A stretch of 64,000 nucleotides of DNA from G963665925 sp963678925 (GTDB lineage Bacteria > Bacillota > Clostridia > Peptostreptococcales > Acidaminobacteraceae), in the NCBI GenBank assembly GCA_963678925.1, contig OY787533.1, positions 3,286,001 to 3,350,000 of the forward strand, read 5' to 3'. Both the position numbers and the translations under genes were made by a program. Below the pieces are notes generated by a model that saw only the letters and a program-made list of their open reading frames with translations, was not told the origin of the DNA and did not search any database. Below, piece after piece: positions 1 through 7,708 of this stretch; the stretch's first letter is position 1, and each line of letters opens with the position of its first letter.

Positions 1-644
1 TTGAGGCGGAATCGGGGCGTGTTCACTTTGGAAACGGCATCGAAATTGCGAGAAGCAAAATAGGATACCTGCCCCAGATTGCCATAACAACAGACAGTCT
101 CTTTCCTGCAAAGGTAGGGGAAATTATCGAAATGGGACTGCTTGTTCAGAAGAAGTTTCCCAAAATTCTCTCATCTGATGAAAAAAAGAAAGTGGACAAA
201 ATCTTAAATGAACTCGGCATTTATGAGCTTAAAGATAAAAAAATCGGACAGCTTTCAGGTGGTCAGCAGCAGCGTGTACTCCTGGCGCGTGCCATGGTCG
301 GAGAACCGGAGATCCTCATACTGGATGAACCGACGAGTGCCCTTGACCCCAAAATCAGAAATGAGTTTTATGAGCTGATCAAAGTGCTCAATGAGAAGAG
401 ACAGGTTACAATTCTGCTCGTTTCACATGATATTGGTTCTGTTGGAAAGTATACGAGTAAAATGCTCTATCTGGACCACAAGCTGGTCTTTTATGGGGAT
501 TACAAGGCATTTTGCCATTCGCCGGACATGACCAGTTACTTTGGTTATGAAACGCAGCATAAAATGTGCTGGCAGCATGGCGCCAGAACAAATAAACCTC
601 TGCAGGTCGTGGACAGTTCTCAGGTGGCAGGAGGTATAAAATGA
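1..644 (+). CDS. znuC: Zinc/manganese ABC transporter ATP-binding protein (5' end missing)
   Basis: ATPase subunit of an ABC-3 family divalent-metal importer. The reading frame is open from base 3, so the start codon and Walker A lie before the window; about 213 residues are visible. They contain the Q-loop (GYLPQ), the ABC signature LSGGQQQR, Walker B ILILDEP and the H-loop LLVSHD, so the visible half is intact. The C-terminal tail has a Cys-x-x-His element (CWQHG), of a kind that might touch metal, which is inference. The stop overlaps the start of the permease gene by an ATGA junction, showing translational coupling. A zinc (ZnuC/AdcC) rather than manganese assignment is the usual one for this family but cannot be proved from the visible part. 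The binding lipoprotein is probably upstream, outside the window. Confidence 0.88.
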   Translation, partial: EAESGRVHFGNGIEIARSKIGYLPQIAITTDSLFPAKVGEIIEMGLLVQKKFPKILSSDEKKKVDKILNELGIYELKDKKIGQLSGGQQQRVLLARAMVGEPEILILDEPTSALDPKIRNEFYELIKVLNEKRQVTILLVSHDIGSVGKYTSKMLYLDHKLVFYGDYKAFCHSPDMTSYFGYETQHKMCWQHGARTNKPLQVVDSSQVAGGIK

Positions 645-1450
645 TATTCGAAGCCATTCAGTATGCCTTTATTCAAAAGGCCATCATCGCAGGAAGCCTT
701 ATAGCCTTGTCCTGTGCATTTTTAGGTGTTTTCCTTGTTTTGAGAAAATTTTCAATGATTGGTGACGGGCTTGCACATGTGAGCTTTGCCACAGTGGCAC
801 TTGCACTCCTGCTGTCCGTATCGCCTCTTCTTTTGTCCATACCCCTTGTAATCATGAGCTCCTTTGTCATACTCAAGCTCAACGAAAAGGCAAATCTCCA
901 TGGTGATGCAGCCATTGGCCTGGTTTCGTCGTTTTCAGTGGCCCTAGGCATCGTGATTGCATCTATGGCAAAGGGATTCAATGTCGACCTGTTCAGCTAC
1001 CTGTTCGGAAGCATTCTTGTCATCAGCGATCTCGACGTTTATCTCAGCATTGGACTTTCCCTGGTTGTCATAGGAGGCGTTGTCCTTTACTATCATGATT
1101 TGTTTGCAATTACCTACGATGAAAACTTTGCAAAGGTAAGCGGTATAGAAGTGGAAAAGCTGAACTATATGATTGCGGTCATGACTTCAATCACCATTGT
1201 TCTAGGTATACGCGTTGTGGGAACAATGCTGGTTTCAAGCCTTATTGTATTCCCGGCGGTTACGGCACTTCAAATATCTAAGAGCTTTAAAGGGGCCATG
1301 ACAATTGCGGCGCTCACAGCTGTTATCTGTGTAATTCTTGGTGTGTTTACGTCCTTCCAGTTCAATCTGCCGACAGGCGGTACAATCGTCATATTCAACG
1401 CAATTTGCTTCATGGGTGCATTTGGTTACAAGCTGGCAGTTAGAAACTGA
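641..1450 (+). CDS. znuB: Zinc/manganese ABC transporter permease (ABC-3 family)
   Basis: Membrane subunit of the metal importer, 269 residues, almost entirely hydrophobic helices (about eight), with the typical ABC-3 elements: an early GDGLAHVSFA segment, GLVSSFSVALG in the middle, and a late LRVVGTMLVSSLIVFPA-like helix (here IRVVGTMLVSS). Length is normal for ZnuB/AdcB/MntB proteins. The start overlaps the end of the ATPase gene by four bases, so the two are one operon. No terminator is obvious before the next gene, which begins 88 bases downstream with its own ribosome binding site. Metal specificity is inferred from the family only. Confidence 0.88.
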   Translation: MIFEAIQYAFIQKAIIAGSLIALSCAFLGVFLVLRKFSMIGDGLAHVSFATVALALLLSVSPLLLSIPLVIMSSFVILKLNEKANLHGDAAIGLVSSFSVALGIVIASMAKGFNVDLFSYLFGSILVISDLDVYLSIGLSLVVIGGVVLYYHDLFAITYDENFAKVSGIEVEKLNYMIAVMTSITIVLGIRVVGTMLVSSLIVFPAVTALQISKSFKGAMTIAALTAVICVILGVFTSFQFNLPTGGTIVIFNAICFMGAFGYKLAVRN

Positions 1451-1538
1451 TAGCCTGAGAAATGCGGTTTTATCGTATGGCATTGCGGGGTAATAATAAG
1501 TACAGCAGTCATTAAACTAATGAAGTGGGGTTCGCGAT

Positions 1539-2657
1539 ATGACGAATGGGCAGCTTAGTACTTACACGATTACACTCCTGATTATATTTACGCTTATATT
1601 TCATGTGTCCAGAAAAGAGAATCGGTACCGAGGCTCCTATGAGTATTTTCGGGCGATTCTTATTGCGACAGGCGTCCTCACAACACTGGAAATGACCAGT
1701 TGGATGCTTGATGGCGGCGTGACGGAGTTCGCACGCGTATTTAATGTAGCCTCCAATTATCTGGTTCTATACGCCAGTGCGCTGCCAGTCACGTTCTGGT
1801 TCATGTATTTTGACTACAGAAGTTATTTTGAAGATGAAAAGTTAAGATTGCGCAGATTCTACTATCTGGTCATGAATCTGATCATCGCGATTGCGGTAAC
1901 CTTGAATTTTAAAATTCAATATCTGTTTGAGATATCCGCTGAAAACCATTACGTCGGACATTATGGTGCTTCCATACTGGGCGGCATTCAAATTCTCTTC
2001 ATTCTGACATACATAGTGGACAGTCTTAAAAACCGTAAGATCATTCATCCAAAAGTTATGCGCAATATAGCTCTGCTTGCCATACTACCTGTAATTGGTA
2101 TTGCACTTCAAACTGTTTTTTATGGGGGTGTGTTCATATGGCCAATGATGTCCTATGTCTGTCTATATACCTTCCTGCTCATAGAGCGTGAAGAAATGAC
2201 AAAGGACCCTTTGACAGGCCTTGCCCTGCGCAGCCAGATGGAGACGCGAATCAACAACAGAATCCGAAAGAACAGGCCTTTTTCACTCATCATGCTGGAT
2301 CTTGACGGGTTCAAATCAATTAATGATTCCTATGGGCATGTGACTGGAGACCGTATTTTGGTGGACTTTTCCGCCATTCTGACCCATGCCATTCGAAAAA
2401 TTGACACAGCCTACAGATACGCAGGTGATGAGTTTATTTTGCTCATAGAAACAGATGAAACAGGTGTGGCTCAGCGTGTGGTAGATCGAATTCTTGAGGA
2501 AATCACCAAGTACAACAGTCTATCGAGTATGACACTGCCTCTTGGAACAAGCTTTGGCGTTCTGGAGCTAATTGACACGCAGGGGCTGGATATAAATCAG
2601 ATATTGGGGCGTGTGGATGAACTCATGTACTCCAACAAGCGTGGAAAGAAAGGCTGA
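1539..2657 (+). CDS. Membrane-bound diguanylate cyclase (GGDEF domain, AGDEF variant)
   Basis: Makes cyclic di-GMP from two GTP. Residues 1-210 form about six or seven membrane helices with no recognised sensor fold, and residues 215-372 are a GGDEF domain. The domain opens with DPLTGLALRSQ, has the DLDGFKSIND metal-binding segment, and the signature reads AGDEF, a substitution found in active cyclases. RKID lies exactly five residues before the signature, matching the RxxD inhibitory site, so product inhibition is likely. It stands alone between the metal importer and a nitroreductase-like gene. Several other cyclic di-GMP proteins lie in the window (HD-GYP at 54.3 kb, GGDEF-EAL at 57.3 kb). 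The signal sensed by the membrane part is unknown. Confidence 0.87.
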   Translation: MTNGQLSTYTITLLIIFTLIFHVSRKENRYRGSYEYFRAILIATGVLTTLEMTSWMLDGGVTEFARVFNVASNYLVLYASALPVTFWFMYFDYRSYFEDEKLRLRRFYYLVMNLIIAIAVTLNFKIQYLFEISAENHYVGHYGASILGGIQILFILTYIVDSLKNRKIIHPKVMRNIALLAILPVIGIALQTVFYGGVFIWPMMSYVCLYTFLLIEREEMTKDPLTGLALRSQMETRINNRIRKNRPFSLIMLDLDGFKSINDSYGHVTGDRILVDFSAILTHAIRKIDTAYRYAGDEFILLIETDETGVAQRVVDRILEEITKYNSLSSMTLPLGTSFGVLELIDTQGLDINQILGRVDELMYSNKRGKKG

Positions 2658-2718
2658 GCGGATGAACCGTTTAGTGACCTATAAGATATGATTGACTGAA
2701 TGCACTTAGGAGGCCGTT

Positions 2719-3567
2719 ATGAAATTTATATCACCAGTTCAAGAGATCATAAGAGCAAGAAAATCCGTCAGGAGCTATACCGATGATCCAATCGGACTGC
2801 ACGAAAAGGATATTCTGGAGCAGCTGATGACTGCACTGAAAACAGACCGGTTCAGATTTGTCATGATTGATTTCGCTTTTGAAGAGAATACGAAAGTTGG
2901 AACATACGGCATGGTTCGAGGGGCAAGTGCCTATTTGGTCGGAATTATGAAAAGAACCTGTGCAATCGACCCCTATGTTTCCTTTGATTTTGGCTACAAC
3001 TTTGAAAAGATAATCCTTAAGGCCACTGACCTTGGGCTCTCGACCTGCTGGCTGGCAGGAACCTTTAATGCAAAGGATGTGGAAAAGCTGGTTTCTCTGG
3101 GGGCAGATGAGCAGATTGTCATTGTATCCCCAATAGGACATTCTGCAGAAGCGGGACTGCGTGAGAAGCTGACGCGGTTCTTATCTAAGGCGGATAATCG
3201 CAAGCCTTGGAAAGAACTCTTCTTTATTGATGATCTGGCTACACCGCTGGTGGCGTCTGAGGCTGGCTCCTATGCAGATGTTCTCGAAATGGTCCGACTG
3301 GCCCCTTCGGCACGTAACGTTCAGCCCTGGCGGATTGTCAGGAAAAATGACAGATTCGATTTTTATGCATTTAAGGCCATGAGTAAAAAGTCGACTGTAC
3401 CCAGACTCAATCTGACTTATAACGACATGGGCATTGCCAAAGCCCACTTCGAGCTTGCTGCAACGGAGCTCGGACTTAAGGGGCATTGGAACTTTGAGAG
3501 TGAGCAAATGGAAGTGATGGATGATTTGAAGCCCATCGGGTCATGGGTCTGTGAATTGGATGAATAA
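2719..3567 (+). CDS. Nitroreductase-family protein (TM nitroreductase type)
   Basis: A 282-residue protein with the duplicated FMN nitroreductase fold typical of the putative TM-nitroreductase family. The N-terminal IRARKSVRSYTDDP segment is the flavin-binding RRSxRxY motif, the middle has GLSTCWLAGTF, and the second half has LAPSARNVQPWRIV, matching the APSaxNxQPW motif. Substrate is unknown; the family is thought to reduce quinones, nitroaromatics or similar using NAD(P)H. A good ribosome binding site (AGGAGG) lies six bases before the ATG. Ends in front of a strong bidirectional terminator shared with the next, convergent gene. Confidence 0.82.
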   Translation: MKFISPVQEIIRARKSVRSYTDDPIGLHEKDILEQLMTALKTDRFRFVMIDFAFEENTKVGTYGMVRGASAYLVGIMKRTCAIDPYVSFDFGYNFEKIILKATDLGLSTCWLAGTFNAKDVEKLVSLGADEQIVIVSPIGHSAEAGLREKLTRFLSKADNRKPWKELFFIDDLATPLVASEAGSYADVLEMVRLAPSARNVQPWRIVRKNDRFDFYAFKAMSKKSTVPRLNLTYNDMGIAKAHFELAATELGLKGHWNFESEQMEVMDDLKPIGSWVCELDE

Positions 3568-3584
3568 AATATGGATCATAAAAC

Positions 3585-3617
3585 AAACAGGTCAGGCGCT
3601 GGGCGCCTGACCTGTTT
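3585..3617. terminator. Bidirectional intrinsic terminator
   Basis: A perfect 15-bp inverted repeat (arms 3585-3599 and 3603-3617, loop TGG) ends in A/T at both sides, between two convergent genes. Its right arm overlaps the stop of the minus-strand gene at 3616. Confidence 0.85.
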
Positions 3618-3885
3618 ATATGTCCTTAAGCAGTGTTTTGATCATATCCAGTTTAGAGTGAATATCTTGTGATGTCGAAGATGTATCACTCCCAGTAAGA
3701 TATTTTTCAATCGCTGAAAGCTCATTTACAATAAACCCTGCACTTGAGATTTCAGGCGATTTATTCAGAATATCCACAGCTTGCTTTGTCCAAACAAGGC
3801 ACATGGAAATCTGGCTATGTACTGTGAAGTTTGTTTCGATGAATTCCATACAGAAATTCAAGGTATCTTTAGAAGACTGATCCAT
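3616..3885 (-). CDS. Small protein of unknown function (89 aa)
   Basis: I do not recognise this family. It is an 89-residue, mostly helical, mildly acidic protein with no signal peptide, membrane helix or obvious motif. Two cysteines lie in the N-terminal half. It is probably a real gene: a strong GGAGGG ribosome binding site lies just before its ATG, it sits alone on the minus strand, and it stops right at a strong terminator. The rest of the sequence reads like a four-helix or DUF-type cytosolic protein. Its upstream region (3886-4020) is shared with the divergent msrA gene. Confidence 0.6.
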   Translation of the reverse strand: MDQSSKDTLNFCMEFIETNFTVHSQISMCLVWTKQAVDILNKSPEISSAGFIVNELSAIEKYLTGSDTSSTSQDIHSKLDMIKTLLKDI

Positions 3886-4020
3886 AAAATTCCCTCCATT
3901 TGTTTATTACATTATATCCATTTATAGCAAGGAACACTCAATTATAGCATTTAAAGTTGAGGGAGTACAAAGAAATGATAAAGCATACCAAAATAGGGTA
4001 TATATAAACAGGTGATGTTT

Positions 4021-4875
4021 ATGAAAAAAATTCTTGCATGGGCGCTTGTGATGCTCCTTGTTGCACTTGGAGCAGCAAGCCTGATTCGCACTGAGAACAA
4101 TCCGGCGCAGGTGGCTGCAGAGGACACAAGCAGTTTGGTTATTGGCGAAGGTGAGGTGTGTGCACCCTATGTGCCTCAGGGAACTGTTGAATACGACGCA
4201 AGCTGGACTGGGGTCTATCCTGAGATTGAAGCATATGATAAGCTCTATTCAACTGCGACCTTTGCCCTTGGCTGATTTTGGGGTCCAGCTGCAAGGTATG
4301 CAGTTATTGACGGCGTTCTTAGAACACGTGTAGGCTATGCTGGCGGTGGTGATATGGCACCAAACTATAAGGATACGGGTCTGCATAGCGAGGTTGTTGA
4401 AATAGACTATGATTCAGAGATTATATCCTACGAAGTCTTGATTGATATCTTCTTCGCCGCCCATAATGAAACACTTAGACCTTACGATCAGCGGGTAAAA
4501 AGCATCATATTCTACAGGTCGGAGGCAGAAAGGATTTTGGCGCAGGGCAAGCTGGAAGAAATCAGAGAAATGACAGATGTCAAGGAAACAGTCTATACGG
4601 AAGTAAAGCCTCTTGAAGTCTTCTATTTGGCTGAGCCGGAGCATCAGAACCGTTCTTTGAAGCTTGAGACATCCCTTTATGGGGAGCTGGAAGAAATCTT
4701 TAAAACAGATGCGCAGATGATGCGCTCGATTCTGGCTTCAAAACTGAATGGTTATATTTATGGCTATGGCACGATGGAAGGTGCGCGGGCTGTTCTGGAA
4801 CAATCGGGACTCTCAGAAGCTTCGAGAAACCGTGTCATTGAAGTCATCGAAAACAGACCATACATTCTTGAATAA
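4021..4875 (+). CDS. msrA: Selenocysteine-containing, membrane-anchored peptide methionine sulfoxide reductase MsrA
   Basis: Reduces methionine-S-sulfoxide in proteins. An in-frame TGA at 4273-4275 sits exactly where MsrA has its catalytic cysteine: GUFWGP in place of GCFWGP, followed by RVGYAGG. Reading through it joins an 84-codon front to the rest of the MsrA fold without a frameshift, giving 284 residues with selenocysteine at 85. A SECIS-like hairpin follows. Residues 1-22 form a signal anchor without a lipobox cysteine, so the enzyme should face outside. The usual resolving cysteines are absent after residue 85; the only cysteine is Cys47. The segment after the HNET motif departs from the common DPTxxNRQG. 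ATG 4021 is preferred over GTG 4012 and ATG 4015 because AGGTGA is well spaced from it. Automated calling would split or truncate this gene. Confidence 0.9.
4287..4305 (+). promoter_or_regulatory. Bacterial SECIS-like hairpin for selenocysteine insertion
   Basis: A six-pair stem (AGCTGC with GCAGTT) closes a seven-base loop AAGGTAT. It starts 11 bases after the TGA, and the apical loop carries the GGU typical of SelB-binding bacterial SECIS loops, about 20 bases from the UGA. Position and loop fit known bacterial elements. Confidence 0.75.
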
Positions 4876-4881
4876 ATACCT

Positions 4882-4927
4882 AAAGGCACAGGCCGCATCG
4901 AGTAGATTCGATGCGGCCTGTGCCTTT
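4882..4927. terminator. Strong bidirectional intrinsic terminator
   Basis: A perfect 20-bp stem (4882-4901 with 4908-4927) and a six-base loop, flanked by T runs on both strands, lies between convergent msrA and the S4 gene. Confidence 0.92.
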
Positions 4928-4938
4928 TATACTTCTAT

Positions 4939-5538
4939 TTACATAGCCCGTGAATAGTATTCAACGACAAGGTGGTCGTTGATCTCTACCGGAATTTCTG
5001 ACCGTTCTGGATATCTGAGAAGCGTGCCTGTGAAACGCTCCAGGTTCTTTTCCAAATAGGGATAGAGGCTCCGTGGCGTGGTAGTAAAGGCCGTGGAAAA
5101 ATGGGCGTTGTTCCTTGATTTTTCGCGAAGTGAAAGCACATCTCCAGCGGAAACCGCATAGGAAGGAATATCTACCTTCTGGTCATTTACTCGAATATGC
5201 CCGTGAACAACCATTTGGCGTGCCTGCCTAATGGAGCTGGCAAAACCAAGTCGGTAAACCAGGTTGTCAAGGCGTGTTTCCAAGCTTATGACGAGTGCTG
5301 CACCAGTGGTTTCATCGCTTTTGACAGCGCGTGAAACATAGCGTCTGAACTGCTTCTCCATAACTTCGTAGTAGGCTCTAAGTCTTTGTTTCTCCAGAAG
5401 CTGAGTGCCGTATGACGACAGCTTCCCTGCGTCTCGTGCCTGGCCATTGCCGGCACGGATCATTGCTTTTGGGTGTCCGCAAACATTCAAATTCAATCTT
5501 CTGCATTGTTTGAAACGCGGACCTCTCATTCTTGCCAT
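4939..5538 (-). CDS. rpsD: 30S ribosomal protein S4, divergent paralogue
   Basis: S4 binds 16S rRNA early in small-subunit assembly. This copy is 199 residues: an N-terminal S4 domain starting MARMRGPRFKQC and an RNA-binding S4 domain around 85-145 (SIRQARQMVVHGHI, then DIPSYAV). Its end matches S4 (PERSEIPVEI). It lacks the full cysteine set of zinc-binding S4 proteins and stands alone rather than in the rpsM-rpsK-rpoA cluster, so a second, typical S4 gene probably exists elsewhere (inference). The ATG at 5538 is chosen over the one at 5553 because GGAG lies about nine bases before it and S4 proteins begin MAR. A near-consensus promoter with an adjoining Fur-family box lies upstream, suggesting metal-responsive expression. 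Confidence 0.9.
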   Translation of the reverse strand: MARMRGPRFKQCRRLNLNVCGHPKAMIRAGNGQARDAGKLSSYGTQLLEKQRLRAYYEVMEKQFRRYVSRAVKSDETTGAALVISLETRLDNLVYRLGFASSIRQARQMVVHGHIRVNDQKVDIPSYAVSAGDVLSLREKSRNNAHFSTAFTTTPRSLYPYLEKNLERFTGTLLRYPERSEIPVEINDHLVVEYYSRAM

Positions 5539-5598
5539 AATTTTCATCTCCATAACATAAATTTTCTGCCGCGATAATTTATGCCCTACAACGAGGGT

Positions 5599-5627
5599 AT
5601 TGTATCATGGATGCTTCAGAATGTAAA
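5599..5627 (-). promoter_or_regulatory. Sigma-A promoter of the S4 gene
   Basis: On the minus strand, -35 TTTACA (5622-5627), a 17-bp spacer and -10 TACAAT (5599-5604). Both boxes match consensus at five of six positions, and transcription would start about 55 bases before the S4 start codon. Confidence 0.75.
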
Positions 5628-5642
5628 TGATAATAATTATCA
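5628..5642. promoter_or_regulatory. Fur-family operator (7-1-7 palindrome)
   Basis: TGATAATAATTATCA is a perfect 7-1-7 palindrome identical to the Bacillus Fur consensus TGATAATnATTATCA and close to the PerR and Zur boxes. It abuts the -35 box of the S4 promoter, so a bound Fur/Zur/PerR-type protein would block RNA polymerase. Which of the three family members reads it cannot be told from sequence. Confidence 0.7.
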
Positions 5643-6084
5643 ATCGCTAAAAACCCACTACATCAGACTTTATTCAGGTTGAACACCGGGTGGATAGGGG
5701 CGCCATACAGGTACGTTGAAAAATTCGACAACAATGTTAAGGATTCTTCAAAAAGTTGAATTGTCAGACGAATGAAATTTGAAAAAGAGTTTTGGTTATT
5801 GTGAATAAAATGACGCATGTATCAATTTGGAAATAATGCGTAAAAAACCTGTCAAATAGGTTCTTTATGACTAAAATGAAATACATTTATGAACAGGTGG
5901 CTCCAATGCCCGCAGAGAGAAAAAGTCAAGAAACTAAATGTTGAAACAAACTGAATTGACCCATAATACAGAAAATTCGATATAAGGCAAAAATCATTGA
6001 AATGGCTTTCCTTGGGCGTATAATTGCTTCTGTGAGGCGCATTGTGTGCCGAAATAATAAAAATTTTCTTAGGAGGTTTCGTAT
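5643..6084 (+). other. Non-coding interval before the amino-acid permease
   Basis: About 440 bases without a convincing gene. It is A/T-rich, has only a weak inverted repeat near 5848-5864 and the promoter at 5997-6024. A minus-strand open frame here lacks a ribosome binding site. I see no recognised riboswitch, although the distance leaves room for a regulator. Confidence 0.5.
5997..6024 (+). promoter_or_regulatory. Sigma-A promoter of the amino-acid permease
   Basis: -35 TTGAAA (5997-6002), a 16-bp spacer and a perfect -10 TATAAT (6019-6024), about 55 bases before the start codon. Confidence 0.7.
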
Positions 6085-7614
6085 ATGTCTGCGAAGTCAA
6101 ATAATGGGGGTCAGCTTACGCTGGTCTCACTTGTACTTATGATTTTTACTTCAGTATTCGGTTTTGCGAATATGCCACGTTCGTTTTACCTGATGGGTTA
6201 TGGTGCAATTCCATGGTATGTGCTTTCTGCAATTACTTTCTTTGTCCCATTCGCATTTATGATGGCAGAATATGGCGCTGCATTTAAAAATGAAAAGGGT
6301 GGCATCTATTCATGGATGAATAGGTCTGTCGGTCCTAAATATGCATTTATCGGCACATTTATGTGGTATGCATCCTACATCATTTGGATGGTAAATGTGG
6401 GTTCGGCTATTTGGGTTGTACTTTCTACAGCACTTTTTGGCAGGGATTTTACAGGTACCTGGTCAATCCTTGGTCTAAATTCGACGCAAACCCTGGGTGT
6501 ACTTGGCATCCTTTGGATCATATTCGTTACTTTTGTTTCGACAAAGGGTCTGGACAAGATCAAAAAGATTACTTCAGTTGGGGGCACGGCAGTTGCATTG
6601 CTTAATGTGGTTCTCATTGTCGGAGGCATAATTGTTTTCGCATCAAATGGATTTGAACTGGCTCAGCCAATCAACAGTGTTTCTGACTTTGTGATTTCAC
6701 CAAATCCGTCATACCTGAGTCCAATTTCAATGCTGGGATTCCTGGTCTTTGCAATATTTGCCTATGGCGGTATTGAGGTTACGGGCGGTCTGGTAGACCA
6801 GACTAAAGACGCACACATCACATTCCCTAAAGGGGTAACAATCGCTGCAATCGTCATTTCAATCGGATATGCAATCGGTATCTTCACTGTAGGGATATTT
6901 ACAAACTGGGGACAGGCTCTTGCTGGAGATGGGATCCATATGGGCAATGTCGCTTATGTGATTATGAATAACCTTGGTTATGAACTGGGACATTCCTTTG
7001 GATTATCAGAGGCTGTGGCAGTTTCACTTGGAAACTGGGTTGCACGTTATGTTGGCGTATCCATGCTGCTTGCACTGACAGGCGCATTCTTTACACTGAC
7101 ATACTCACCGCTGAAGCAAATGATTGAAGGAACGCCGAAAGAGCTTTGGCCGGAATTTATTTCTAAAACAAAGGACGGCATCCCTCAAAACGCCATGTGG
7201 GTACAGGGCGGCATGGTTTGTATCATGATTGCCATGGTATCTTTCGGTGGAGATGCGGCAGCAGATTTCTTTGCTAAGCTGGTCCTTATGACGAACGTAG
7301 CCATGACACTGCCATACATGTTTATTTCAGGCGCTTTCATCGGATTCAAAAAGAAGTCTGAAATTGAAAAACCATTTGTTGTCTACAAGAATGTCAGATT
7401 TGCAGTGGTTTCTACTGTGATCGTTACTGTGACAGTCGGCTTTGCCAACCTGTTTACCATCATTGAACCGGCAATGCACGGTGATATGGAATCAACGCTG
7501 TACAGTATTGCAGGACCAATGTTCTTTACTGCGGTAGCCAGCATTCTATATGGCAACTATGAGAAGAAACTCAAGCGTGCAGGCGAAGAAAAGAGAAAGC
7601 TTCAAAACGCATAA
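6085..7614 (+). CDS. Amino-acid permease, APC superfamily (YjeM/GadC-like)
   Basis: A 509-residue integral membrane transporter with about 12-14 helices. The helix-1 break (FTSVFGFANMPRSFY), the EYGAAFKNEKGGIYSW segment after helix 2 and GYAIGIF-type central helices resemble the glutamate/GABA-antiporter-like branch that includes YjeM. The substrate is not determinable; amino acids or amines are expected. An AGGAGG ribosome binding site lies 10 bases before the ATG. It is monocistronic, with its own sigma-A promoter and a strong downstream terminator. The basic C-terminal tail is cytosolic. In an amino-acid-fermenting anaerobe such carriers often import substrate or exchange it for product (inference). 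Confidence 0.85.
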   Translation: MSAKSNNGGQLTLVSLVLMIFTSVFGFANMPRSFYLMGYGAIPWYVLSAITFFVPFAFMMAEYGAAFKNEKGGIYSWMNRSVGPKYAFIGTFMWYASYIIWMVNVGSAIWVVLSTALFGRDFTGTWSILGLNSTQTLGVLGILWIIFVTFVSTKGLDKIKKITSVGGTAVALLNVVLIVGGIIVFASNGFELAQPINSVSDFVISPNPSYLSPISMLGFLVFAIFAYGGIEVTGGLVDQTKDAHITFPKGVTIAAIVISIGYAIGIFTVGIFTNWGQALAGDGIHMGNVAYVIMNNLGYELGHSFGLSEAVAVSLGNWVARYVGVSMLLALTGAFFTLTYSPLKQMIEGTPKELWPEFISKTKDGIPQNAMWVQGGMVCIMIAMVSFGGDAAADFFAKLVLMTNVAMTLPYMFISGAFIGFKKKSEIEKPFVVYKNVRFAVVSTVIVTVTVGFANLFTIIEPAMHGDMESTLYSIAGPMFFTAVASILYGNYEKKLKRAGEEKRKLQNA

Positions 7615-7647
7615 GCTATGCAACTTTTAATTTAAATATTGCAAATG

Positions 7648-7678
7648 AAAAGCACCTATCGGTCGGATAGGTGCTTTT
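7648..7678. terminator. Bidirectional intrinsic terminator
   Basis: A 13-bp perfect stem (7648-7660 with 7666-7678) with a five-base loop and T-rich ends on both sides. It separates the permease from the convergent nucleoside transporter. Confidence 0.88.
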
Positions 7679-7708
7679 TCTTCGTGCGCATTTCATTTTT
7701 TAGTTATT

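Noticed and set aside
4012..4275. Short secreted peptide ending at the TGA, with a separate truncated MsrA from 4354
   Set aside because: The two pieces are in the same frame, the TGA is at the catalytic cysteine position and a SECIS-like hairpin follows, so one selenoprotein explains both. A pseudogene is less likely because there is no other damage.
5852..6100. Minus-strand gene in the gap before the amino-acid permease
   Set aside because: No ribosome binding site, odd composition, and it covers the promoter of the permease.
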